Assembly: GCA_002633005.1 (NCBI GenBank)
Contig: NMRA01000133.1
Coordinates: 195,886-259,885 of the forward strand
Length of the DNA stretch: 64,000 bases
Source of the DNA: Phoronis australis
Lineage: Eukaryota > Phoronida > Phoronidae
Reading direction: 5' to 3'
Shown here: positions 1-11,400 of the stretch, piece by piece
Layout: each line of letters starts with the position of its first letter
How positions within the stretch are numbered: position 1 is the stretch's first letter
Notes under the pieces: generated by a model
Database searches by the model: none
Told to the model about the DNA's origin: nothing
Seen by the model: only the letters and a program-made list of their open reading frames with translations
Position numbers and translations under genes: made by a program

Positions 1-2580
1 CTGGAAAAGCGCCCCCATCCCGCCGTAACCTAACTTTAAACAACACGGAAGTCATTTTTGAACAAAATTTCAACATACTGCCGGGGGTGTAAAACTTAGA
101 AAAAGGAAACTACAAAACCTACGTCGCTGCATCATTTTTAATCGAAAAAACTTCATGCCAGAACCAACTAATCAATCTTGGCCTGAAGCTGGCCTATTAA
201 TGGAATTGACCTGTAAACTAATGACACAATGTGCTTACTCTACACGAGTGAATAGTAAATGAAAATTATCATCCTAAAGTTGCCTCCTTCATGACTGTCG
301 AATGTGGAGTTTGTACAACACTGCATCACGCCTTTCATTTATGTTATGCGCATGCGTGAAGTGCTGCATGCGTAACAAGAAAAGCAACTGATATTTTGAT
401 GTCATGTTTTATATTGTTTAGTCCATCTTCACATCTACGTTTTTGCTTTCTGTTGTGTTAATTTAGATATTACACAAAATTTTGTAACAAAATAAGACTA
501 ATTACTTAGTCCTTCCAATTAAAAAATATTGTCCAAAAGCAACCAAAACGGACGCAGTAGTTTTTGTTGCGAACAGTAGGTCCCTTACAGAACAAAAATT
601 TTACTTATAATTAATTGACTTACATTAAAATAATGTTTTATTTCGCTGGTTGTTAACTTTGTCAAATAGATCGTAAGTATTTTTCAGTGTGGTGTGCACG
701 CCACCTGTTCGTCACATCACATTACCTAGATTTACATATTCGTATTCAAGATGTAAATATTTGAGCCAAATATTTGTTAACGGAACAAAAGTATATAATA
801 TTATATAAGATAAATCACTTACATTTGGGATAATATACTTATTGGATACAACTGCTATAGATTTTTAACCTATTAACGTATTAGCATATTTTGAGAATTT
901 TGTAGACTACGCCATTTGTCGACCTAATGCACTTTCGTGGTAGAAAAACAATAAAACTGTAGGAAAAATTATACAACAGAGTTGCGCTTTAAAACAGATT
1001 ATTTTCTATCATTTTCACAAGTTTCTCATCTGACCCCCCCTATTGGCAGTAATCGATAGTCACCGGAACTTAGCGTGTTATTGTATCGAGAATATTGGGA
1101 ATAATCGCTCAAAATTTCACTTAATGCAAAAGTATATAAATGATTACACCAAAAGCAAGTCACGTGATGGTTGCTATTCAAGTAAAATTTATCATGCACA
1201 ACAACAGTTCCCATTGCTCCAAATGAACGAGCTTGAATGGATTTATTCACCATCGTATGATTATTTCATAACGTGGTTATCACAAATAACGAGAATGTAA
1301 CGAGGTTTGTCATAAATTCAGGTCAGCACATGACTGTCGGGTAACACTTAAAAAAGTCGAAATAGAGAGCTAAAAATTCAGCGCAGAGCATAATTTCAGA
1401 CTGACTTAAACACATTGGACGATAGGGGGCGAAACAATCTTTATCAAAGCCATTTTAATACGATTCAGAAACAAATCCCTTCCGAGTATCATTCTGAAAA
1501 AATCCTCATTTATATCATTAACTATTTTAGGAAAACAACAACTTAACTAAGTTATAAATGATTTTTTTAATTTAAAACTTTGTTTGAGTTATAACGGCAG
1601 TTATTCAAGCTACGAAGCTCGACAACAACGTTTACGTGAACAGATCAAGACCGCCATACGTTTTGTCGAAGACTGAATCATTTCGCTGCCTTTTATTTCC
1701 TCACAAAAACTCCTCGTTGTATGAAATTATGATATTCAAATTTGCTTGAATGTAAACCAATTACCACTTTTTATTACCGAGTTGCAAATGAAAACAACAA
1801 CAAAAAACGGCTTAGATGCAAACTATAATTTCGAACGCGGAGTACCTTCAAGTGACAAACGTAAGGAAACATACCAAGATAGGTATTTCTTAAGACAAAA
1901 TTAGTGTCATAGACATTTTGATTTTTGACAGTAAGTATACCAGATATTCAGACTGTCTTCTTAATCAGCTCTGCTTGTGGTGCCCAGCACCCGGTTCCCA
2001 GTAAAGCGTCCGCAGTCAGTGTGCCCATCTATTGTGTAATGTGTGTTCACTTGGAAGGTGTAAAACGCGTCTATTGTATACGGATAAGAGTCAACTGTTT
2101 GTTTTAGTCACGTAGACAATGGAAGGGGGCGAGGTTTACCTATTGATTATTAACGTGCACAAACATTTAAATTCCAGACAAGAATGTCACTCAAGTTTTG
2201 CAAGGGTGGACAAAGGAAACCCTATAACTGACCACCACGGTATACCGCGTTTTGACTCCGGGTTTTGTCCAGCGAAAAATACCAGGACACAGGATAGCAG
2301 TTGCCTATTGTAGTACATAAAAATAGGCTACAACATTTCGTTAAAATGAAGTTGAAAAGTTACCATATGGTGTCATTTTATTACACCGAGTGCTTGTTTT
2401 TTAATCGAAAATATTATTTCTAAAAATATTTTTTCTATACAAATTTGCAAATTGCACCCTTGTTCAAAATTCATGAATTTTATACTGATCGTATTTCTTC
2501 GCTTAAGGCCGCATAATTTACTGGATATGTAATTTCCGACACTGTTTGCTCTTTACTACCACTGAATTTAAAAATCCCAA
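1..2580. other. Upstream intergenic DNA, no gene seen
   Basis: This is AT-rich sequence. The open frames are all under 90 codons, lie on both strands, and show no recognisable protein similarity or splice-bounded exon. I see no RNA gene and no clear transposon ends. It lies upstream of the Dachsous gene and may hold its distal regulatory DNA, but nothing in the sequence shows this directly. Confidence 0.5.
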
Positions 2581-2600
2581 TGTTTGCGTTGGGTAAACTT

Positions 2601-2630
2601 TATGGCGGCCATTAACATGACGTCACGGGC
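2601..2630. promoter_or_regulatory. Candidate promoter element: YY1-like motif plus CRE
   Basis: An ATGGCGGCCAT motif (2603-2613), YY1-like in form, is followed by a perfect TGACGTCA palindrome (2618-2625). Both motif types are common in metazoan core promoters. The block lies about 0.9 kb before the first Dachsous coding exon and about 220 bp before a strong + strand donor-like site at 2845. I infer that it may belong to the Dachsous promoter. No TATA box or start site can be fixed, and a chance match is possible. Confidence 0.3.
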
Positions 2631-2789
2631 ACCTACCTGCAAATCGAAAGGAAATTATCAATACCACAGTTAAAATTACAATATATCAAGAACAGTGAGA
2701 TAATTTTACTTATGTGCAGAATCTTCATAATTACTATGAATTTTGAATAAATTGACTTGTTCATAAAAAAATTCGTGTATAATTAAAAA

Positions 2790-2844
2790 CTGTAACTTCA
2801 ACGAGAGGAATCAACCAGTTCACCGACCTTTCGATTCTCGCTAG
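2790..2844 (+). other. ds: Candidate 5' non-coding exon of Dachsous (start undefined)
   Basis: CTAG|GTAAGT at 2841-2850 is a near-perfect donor. The next well-formed acceptor on this strand is TTTTTACAG ending at 3518, which begins the first coding exon. The simplest model is a non-coding exon ending at 2844 and a 674-bp first intron (2845-3518) in which I see nothing else. The 5' boundary given here is arbitrary because the start site is not visible. Transcript 5' ends would settle it. Confidence 0.35.
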
Positions 2845-3518
2845 GTAAGTCGCCGAACCAAATCTGAACGCTTGTGCTTGGAGATTAGGTGAGGACAGTC
2901 CGTCGTCCACGTTCGTTAAGATTCTTCTGCTTTTGAAGACGGATTTAATCCAAGATCAGAGTCTACATTGATCACATGCGAACTGGAGATGCGGCTGTTT
3001 TAAGGTGGTGTAAAATTAGTTTGAAGTCAAGTCAGTAAATGATTGTTTACAGTGGAAATTTGTGACTCCGTTTCCCTTGCTCAGTTGTTGAGCAAATGCC
3101 GGATTGAAACGAACATCGCTAGGTATTGTGTCAATACGTTGGGATTAGATTAGAAACTTGTACTATTTATGAAATGACCACCGTCAACGAATGGCGTAAT
3201 GTAGTGAATGTTTGTAGAAAATGTGTATTCGACTGTGTAAGATGCAAATGTTTTGTTTGTTCAAACATGGTTATAACTATAAAGTACCTAGGCTACTCCG
3301 TTGTGGTAGTTGAAACCATTAGGAAATTATGAGGTAGGCCTAAATTATTTCAGTCCTTTCTGTGTTTCACCTGTCAAGAATTTCTTTACTAGTATTTCAT
3401 ATTTTCAACATTTTTCAACATTACATTTCCTTTCTGATGTACCTGAATATTTTATTATTATTATTATGTTTTATACTATTTATCTGATTTTGTAATGAAT
3501 TTTTAAATATTTTTACAG

Positions 3519-3620
3519 GTAAACTACTGAAGCCTCCTTTTGGCACAGTGTTTTTACACTGAAGAGGAGTACAAATTCCACTTGAGAAAATGGAGTAACT
3601 GTGAACAGCACATTTTGAAT
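3519..3620 (+). promoter_or_regulatory. ds: Dachsous 5' UTR part of exon 2, with two-codon uORF
   Basis: This is the part of exon 2 upstream of the chosen start. It has an in-frame TGA at 3528-3530, so the cadherin frame cannot begin in an upstream exon. An upstream ATG at 3590, in strong context (AAAATGG), is followed at once by GAG and then TAA, giving a two-codon uORF that ends 22 nt before the main ATG. Such short spacing makes efficient reinitiation unlikely. The main start may therefore depend on leaky scanning, which would keep translation low. Confidence 0.6.
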
Positions 3621-5492
3621 ATGGTTGCAACGGGGGCAAGTCCTGTTTCTGGGCTCTGCCTCAAAAACGGAACAATTAACAAGCGCAGAGGGACAATAGT
3701 GGGCTTTGAACACAAATATTGTCGAAGAAGGACTAGATTATTACAGCTAAATGGCTACCCGCCTTGGACTTTAGTAGTTGCTGTCTTGTTGTTTTGTGTC
3801 TATCCGTGCCACGGACAAACTACTAAGACAATAGCAATAGATGAAGGAATTACGGGCCCTGTAAAAATAGGAAGTCTGGAGAACTCACCCGGAAGGGTCG
3901 TAAAAATCAGTGAGGACACTGCATTCGCTTCGGATTTCAGTCTCAACGAAGAAACGGGCGACATTTCAGTTAAAAGCAATGTAGTTATTGACCGTGAAAG
4001 AACATCAGAATACAAAGTAACGGCGTATTCTAGTGAAACCTTCGTTGTTACTACCGTTACAATCACAGTCAATGATATTAATGACAATAGTCCTTATTTT
4101 AGTCAGCCGTACATTGAAAAGACCTTACCAGAAGATGCACCGGACGATACTATTATTTCATTGGGAACTGCGACGGATAACGACGCCGGAAATAATGGTG
4201 TCCAGAAGTTTGAGATCTTCTCTGGTAATGTCGGGGGTATCTGGCGCCTTCATTCCAAAGCAACTGGCGGTCGTTTATACGCGGAGTTGAAACTGAACAA
4301 CCAGCTAGATTATGAGGATCCGTCACTCCGCCATTTTCATTTAGTAATTCGGGCATTTGATGGTGGTAACCCACAACGTTTTGGCGATTTGATTGTCAAC
4401 ATAACTGTGTTGGACCAGAATGACAACACTCCCCTATTTTCTCATAGTCTTTATTCTGCGGAGGTATATGACAATGCCACCGTTGGACAGAGTATTATGC
4501 AGGTATCGGCTACAGATCAAGATGAGGGAGAAAATGCTCGAATAATTTATTCTATAGAGCCGAATCTTAATGACAATGCTGCCGATAAATTCTCCATCGA
4601 TTCTAGAGGCGTAATCACAGTGAACAGTGTCCTGGAGTACGATCCTGCCAAACCCACTATTCAGTTAACAGTGAAGGCTGCAAACCCTGCTAGTCGGGGA
4701 GAACAGTCGAGTTCATGTGTTGTACGCATTACTCTACTTCACGTGACCAACCGTCGAAAGCCTAATATTCATTTACTATGGTTAACTGAAGGAGGAGCTC
4801 CGAAGGTACCAGAGACTGCTCAGCCTGGAGAGTACGTGGCTCGTGTGTCCGTCAGCGACCCGGATGCCAATCAGGATTTGTCTCTTTCCATCGTGAACGT
4901 TACACTTAGTGGTGGAGACGGCCATTTTGGATTGACCAAATCTGGTGATTACATCTATATTATTGTTGTGAAAGTACCACCAGATCGTGAGACGCAGCCA
5001 GTTTTCACGCTGACGATAACGGCCACCGATTCTGGAACTCCTCCATTGATTGCGACCCAAGTAGTCAACATTGAGGTCGGCGATACCAACGACAATGCTC
5101 CTGTATTCTCACAACCCCTCTACAGAGGTTTCATCCAGGAGATCGTGTCACCTGGGGCGTCGGTCTTACAGGTAACAGCAACTGACAGAGATGCGGGAAA
5201 CAACTCGTTAATCTCGTACTCCATAGTCCCAACCCCGATTACCTATTCCCATTGGTTTCAAATTGACGAGCACACCGGGCTAATCACCACTGCAGCAAAG
5301 ATTGACTGCGAGACCGCTTCGCAGCCGCAACTTATCGTAAAGGCCACGGATAATGGCCGACCACCTCTCTCTGCAACTGCTTCGGTTCTTGTGGATATAA
5401 GAGATGTCAATGATAACCAACCCGTGTTTGATCAAAGTTTCTACAACATCTCTGTGCCAGAGAACAAGCCGATCAACTCTTGCTTTCTGAGG
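3621..5492 (+). CDS. ds: Dachsous exon 2: signal segment, EC1-EC5, start of EC6
   Basis: This exon encodes residues 1-624. The only in-frame ATG after the upstream stop is at 3621, so I use it. A longer reading from TTG at 3540 is not credible in an animal. The start gives an unusual basic leader of 48 residues before the hydrophobic segment TLVVAVLLFCVYPC; cleavage is likely after G65. EC1, EC2, EC4 and EC5 end in good linkers (DINDN, DQNDN, DTNDN, DVNDN). The EC3 linker is degenerate (HVTNRRKP). The exon ends in AGG|GTAAGC, phase 0. Reading on gives a stop at 5529-5531 inside the intron. Confidence 0.93.
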
Positions 5493-8400
5493 GTAAGCAA
5501 TTTAGTCTTAGTTAGATATTTTGCAAGCTGAATGAAACAATCGTCAGGTGCATGGCATGTATGTGATGGTATGGTGTGTTTAGTGTGCTTAACAGTTTCT
5601 GGTGCCAAGAAAACTTGACTCAATTATATGTGTTAATACTGTCTGTATGGCCCCACTAGACTACATTGCCTGTAATTATGCAATTTCGGTATCAAGTTGT
5701 CTACCCAGTGATTGTTAGGTCAATAATTTATCAACTGAAACATTTTTATTCATCTGCTCTAGTCAGTAGTGCAAACTACCCTAGTATTTTTCACGTCAGT
5801 AAGTTTTTATGTGATTTACTGATAGGAAATGAAAGGAATTGACACCTAGTTATTGAGAAGTTTGTGTAATATATAGATAAAACATGGTTGCCGATTTCAA
5901 AACTGAATAGTTATAAAAGGGAAATTTTGTTGAAGATTGATAATTGCTTGTTGTCTACAGATGAGAACTTTGACAGATTTGGGATGTCTATAGGAAGTAG
6001 CCTATTTGTATTATCATTATGGAGTGTTTTCAGTCCTCAATGAGCTAGTGGCCTGCTTCATTGGTCAGTTGCTGGACACTTAAGTGGCTGCTCAGTGGGT
6101 GACTCCAGCCTCTGTTTTGCTTCTAGTCTCACACCATGGTAGACAGTTCCACAGATCTTTGAATTAATTATAGCATGGTAACATCAAATAAATATGAGAT
6201 TTTTTTGTGTTCTTTATAATAATTTTTGTCTGCAACAACCTACAGAGTGGTTGCATTTTTTTCACAATTTTTGATACAAATTATTTGTGATTTTGACTCG
6301 GCTTTAAAACCATTTTACCACCTGATGCTATGGTGTTCTGCTGAGGAGGTTTCCATGAAATAATGATCAAAATTTTATTTCTTTTAAATAAAATGGTCAA
6401 AAGGAATATGGGGCTACCAACTCACAAGTAGTAAAATATTTCTTGTAAATAAAAGGTATCTTGAATGGAATTTATAGGCCTACTTTGACTGCAACATTAA
6501 AATTTTAATATCCTGCATGACTGGGTTACCTTGTTGGCCCCAGGGGTATTCCTCAACAGATTGCTGTTCACTGAAGGGAATAGAATGGTCCCATTCAGTT
6601 GGTCATTTGAACTGCTTTGTCAACTTGCCTTATCTGATGGTCACTCTATGGTCATGTGTGGTGTCCAGTGTTCTGGTGAAAAAATCATTTTGTTGATCTA
6701 TAACATTGAGACCTGTAATCAAGGGATTTTAACAACAGTCTTGATTTGTTTTGATGGAGTTGTCTAAACATTTAATGTGCAATTAACCAGATCGCATTTG
6801 TGAAGTCCCAAATTTGTGAAATGATACCAGCCTATTTTATTCCTTAACTCATAGATATATGCTGTAGCATTGGGGGCAACAAGGAGAATGGAAATGGGTT
6901 TCACGTGAGAAAGTTGGTTGAATGTCAAATGATTGACAAAAAATTGCACCAATGGTTACTAGGCCAAATGTTGGTCAATAATTTACTTTCAAGTTTGTTG
7001 TACTTAACTAATCAATATTCACAGATACTATATAGAATACTCTTCATGATCACTTTCGATTTATATTTATAGATCGTTGTATATTGAATACTACTACTGA
7101 TAATTTGTAAAGTCTAGATCTGAGGCGTTCAACCTCAGACCAGTCTTTCCATGTTTATTTTTTGGTCAATAAATGTATTAAAAATTTTTTTAATGCTTTA
7201 TCTAATACGAAATTATTTGATGATTTTTGGAGATTTATTATTGCCTAAAAGTAGGTATAATTCTGGCAGCCAAGTAGCGCGAGATAATTACAGGGTAGTC
7301 AAATAACAGTCAGCATCGTTCTTCATCATTGAGAAAGATTATTAATCTGCCCCTTTGCTGTGTTAATGGATTCAAATGTTTTTAAAAAATAATGAAGTTC
7401 AATTTTTTGTTGGAAAATTTGATTCTGTTTCAAAACCTTACAGGGATATTTCAAGTAATTATTCTACTACTTTGAATTTTACTTTTTGTCTGCTTAAACA
7501 TTGGCTTGAAGGTGCCCCGGTGGTATTTAAACATTTTCTCACCAATTGTCGCTGTCAATCGTGATTTAGTAACAAATGGTAAGTGACTGCTGAAGTTCCA
7601 AACTCGGATTGAAAAATGTACCATTGTTACCTTGATTTCGACCTTCAAGTGGTACGGTATTGTTTTTATGACAAAGGAAAACTGAAATAGATCGTTTCTT
7701 TTTTGTCCTCGTTAACTCCGTTCGGTTTGCGTTATCTGAAAAATTTTGTGTTCCGAGTCTTTGGAGATAGTAATAATGCCACTTCACACATTGGTGTCAT
7801 AAGTTTTAAAGATATGAATATATTTTGAAAAGATAATGAATTATTTTAATAGTTTTAATGTCCTTGTTCTTATCTTCACTTCAATCTGATGGAGGCATTC
7901 AAACTTGTTGTTTCTGTGTGGCACAAGGACCATTGAGTGAACTCTCTCAACCTTTTCCCCTTTACTGAAGAAAACCTATGTCAGTTCCACTGGTCTGTGA
8001 ACTAGCTTTGAATGTCTGTTAGCAGTTCTTTCATCTCTCACAAATGGCCAAATAAAAGCTGGGTTTTGAATCAACAGTTATGAATTCTCACCAAGTTTCT
8101 GTGTGGTTTAACTCCATACCAGTTGTATTGCGGACAAAGGCCCCCTGCACTATGCAAATATATTTCACCAAGATTCTTTGAGTCTTCTACTAAAGCCATA
8201 CAACCCGCTTTTGTGTTGCTTTTTCAAATTGTTCCCAATGAACACAAGTGGAATTCTGTGTACTGGCCCTACTTGTGTAGCAGGAGTGAACTTTGACAGA
8301 AATCTGTCAAGTTTGTCTGACTCATAATTTGACCCCAAACATAAAGTTTATGTGCCTTGGAAATAAAGCATTTTTATTTATGTTTAACATATTGAGAACT

Positions 8401-11400
8401 GTATTCTAAAAGAATTGATTGTCACTTTTGAGTTTCTACAATTTATGCGTGAACGCAATTGTGATTTTAAATGTGAAGGCCTTAGGGGCGTAAAGCGGTT
8501 TTGAATATTTATGAAAATTTGTAAAAGTCTGTATTCTGTCGATATATTACTTTTGTAGTTATTTTTTGTGTGGGAATTTTCATCTAAGTAATTGAGTGAA
8601 ATTTAATAGTCTGGTTTTGGAATTATTTGATCAAAAATTTTTGACAGCACAAAAAATCGTTCATAAGATTATTTAAATTCTTAGACTTGTGTTAAGTAAA
8701 TAGTAATGAAACATACAAGGTCTGTTTCTGCATTTGCATATTGTGGAAAAAATTTCGAACTTTCTTGAAATACTCCGGCTACAATGGGGCCACATTAGGT
8801 GAGTAGCAACGGTTACTTATTACCCAACACTCCAATAGACCGCCTCCTCAAAAGTGGCGATTTTTTGTCGCCAGCCCGACAGTGCTATTCACCACCGCTC
8901 TTTCAAAATCACAGCAAGCCATCAGCTGATGACGGAACGTACAATTAAGGTGACAAATTATACCCTAAATTGCCATCATCACCAACCAAACTTCACTGTT
9001 GTGTTAATCTCAGATATGAATTAGGAGCAGAGTTTCGGTCCCTTATAGAATACATAATTTTGCAGTCTACCATTTGAATGGTTGCATGTCACAAATGAAA
9101 TCTGCCCCTCAAGGTAAATGCTGTTTCGACAGTGGAGAAAGCCTGTGCAGTTGTTATAATATGTTATTTTTCTTTGCCTTTTCTGTGCGTCACGTTCTCT
9201 GTGGGTCGTCACGTTCTGTATGGGTCGGCTGTTTTCGTCAACCGTTGTAGTAATGTCTTCTTAACGTTGGCACAAAAGCGCCACCTCACCATGAGAATTA
9301 ATTAGTTTGTAGAACCACAGTCATCTGTAAAGGTAGCTAAAGGAAATTTTATTTAAGAATTTCATTTTATTTATTGTCATTTTATTTATTGAGACTTTTA
9401 AAGGGCCTTTCATACTTACGTCGAAGCGTCGATGGTTTGAGGACTTGTGGTCAGTATGAACGCTTAACTCCAGTCCTGGATCGCAGTTAACAGCTCCAGT
9501 TAACATCGCAGTTAACAGGTGGATTTAATAGCGTAGCGTCACCGCTGCGGTGCAGTATGAACGCTTAACTTCGGTCCAATCGAAGTTATCGCCAGGTGCC
9601 ACTGTTATCGTCAACAGTTACAAGGTAGTGCCGTCACTAATAGCTGCTTATATTTTGCTCTAATAATAACCAATTGATTTGAAAATAAGTTTAATGTCAC
9701 TTAGCACATGTAAATGTTTCCAATTTGAAACGTTTAAAAAATCTTAGCGTGCAACGCTACCTAGCGATAACTTCGATGATGACAGCGGCACCAACCGCTT
9801 ACTTCGATGTTCATTAACTACCTAAGCCAGTATGAACGGTCCAGTTAACTGCGTTGTTTACATCGACGCTCCGCTCAGACCGGAGTTGGTCAATATGAAA
9901 GCGCCTTAAAACTAGTTACAGTTTATGTAAATTAATTTTCCTTCACACCAAAGTGAATGTGGGATCACAAAGGTCAGCCCATTTACATTCTGTTAAGAAA
10001 TTTTCTCACACAAACCTGATGTGCTATCAATATATACGATACACTTATATACAATTAAACTTTCACGCTTATTGGAGTTTAGTCAAATTTAATACAAAAA
10101 GTAAAAGTTTTATTAAGTACACAATGCATTTAACATAAGTTTTAAATGATTTTGAGCTGATATAGTGTCAACATTGTTACAAATAGATAGTCATCGCTGA
10201 CTTCTGTATGACCTGTTTGGTCTCAAATCACAACTGTGCCTATTTTTGTGAACACAACAATGCTAATGTCTTGGCAAAATTGTCTCTTTTCATAATTGAT
10301 ATCAAAGCCAATGCATGCACCTGTCGCCAAAGTCTCAAAAGTTCAAGTCTGTTGCTCAGCAGGAATTTTAATTTTTTGGAATTTGTCATTCTCAATCAAA
10401 AATCATTTAGCTCAAGGGGTTATTGTATGAATATTGCAGTGGTATTAGGTGGATAATTTCTCCTATTCAGTCAAAAAACAGAGATTTGATACTTTTGTGT
10501 CTCAAATGAGTGGTTTTGCACATCAATTGGTCACAGTTGAAAAAATTGAAATTGAGCCTGAGGGCATAGCTGTGGCCTGGCCAAAGCAGTGATATTGTGC
10601 CTAAGATGGAAGCCTTATTCATCTATATAATATTATTGATCTGGCAGTTGGGCTGCTTCACATCCTTGGCAGGTGACCTGGTTAGAGAATGCGACCCTCC
10701 TGTGCCTTGGTCTCCTAGGCAAACCTGGAACCTTCAAAACTTTGCCGGAAATAAAACTTCTTTTTTTAAGGTGTAGTCTGTGGGCATTCACTTTAGTTGT
10801 GTTTACACCGATTACAAATACGTGATACTGTCTTAAACATTCCTTGATGACTAAATGGAGTCACTACTGTTGTAAAATAATCATAAATCGATTGCACTTC
10901 CGTACTGTAATAGGGTCATTGTTCCATTTCTCTCATGGGCTATTTTGCTGAGGTCACTAAGTGCTCGTGTTCTTATTAATGCTCTTGTGTAATAACCCCA
11001 AGTTAATTACAGTAACTGGTGTTATCACTACTTTGGCATCAGTATCTCCTAAGGCTTCTTTTAGTGGTAATAAACTGGGTATGGCTATTCTCCACTAAAA
11101 CCTTATTTTCCCATTTTGAAACGCTGTTTACCATAGTGCAAAAAATGGGAGCTTCACCAAATGTAGTTTTATGTCATCCTCTGAGTGAATACCAAGATTA
11201 TGATACACTAAATCTCCCCGGTTGGGGAAAAAATTGCCGTTTTTCAAGGGTTTCTTCCAGTGTTGTCACTGCCTGTAAATGTTCAAAACATTGTACTAAA
11301 CTTGAACCAGAAAAATCATAAATTTTCGTACTGTACAATTGGTGAAATAAAATTCCTGGTGTCATTCATATTGTGTCCTAAATTACCACAAAAATATTGA

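Noticed and set aside
3540-3620. Cadherin start at TTG 3540
   Set aside because: Animals start at ATG in all but rare cases. The first in-frame ATG is at 3621, and a stop lies just upstream at 3528.
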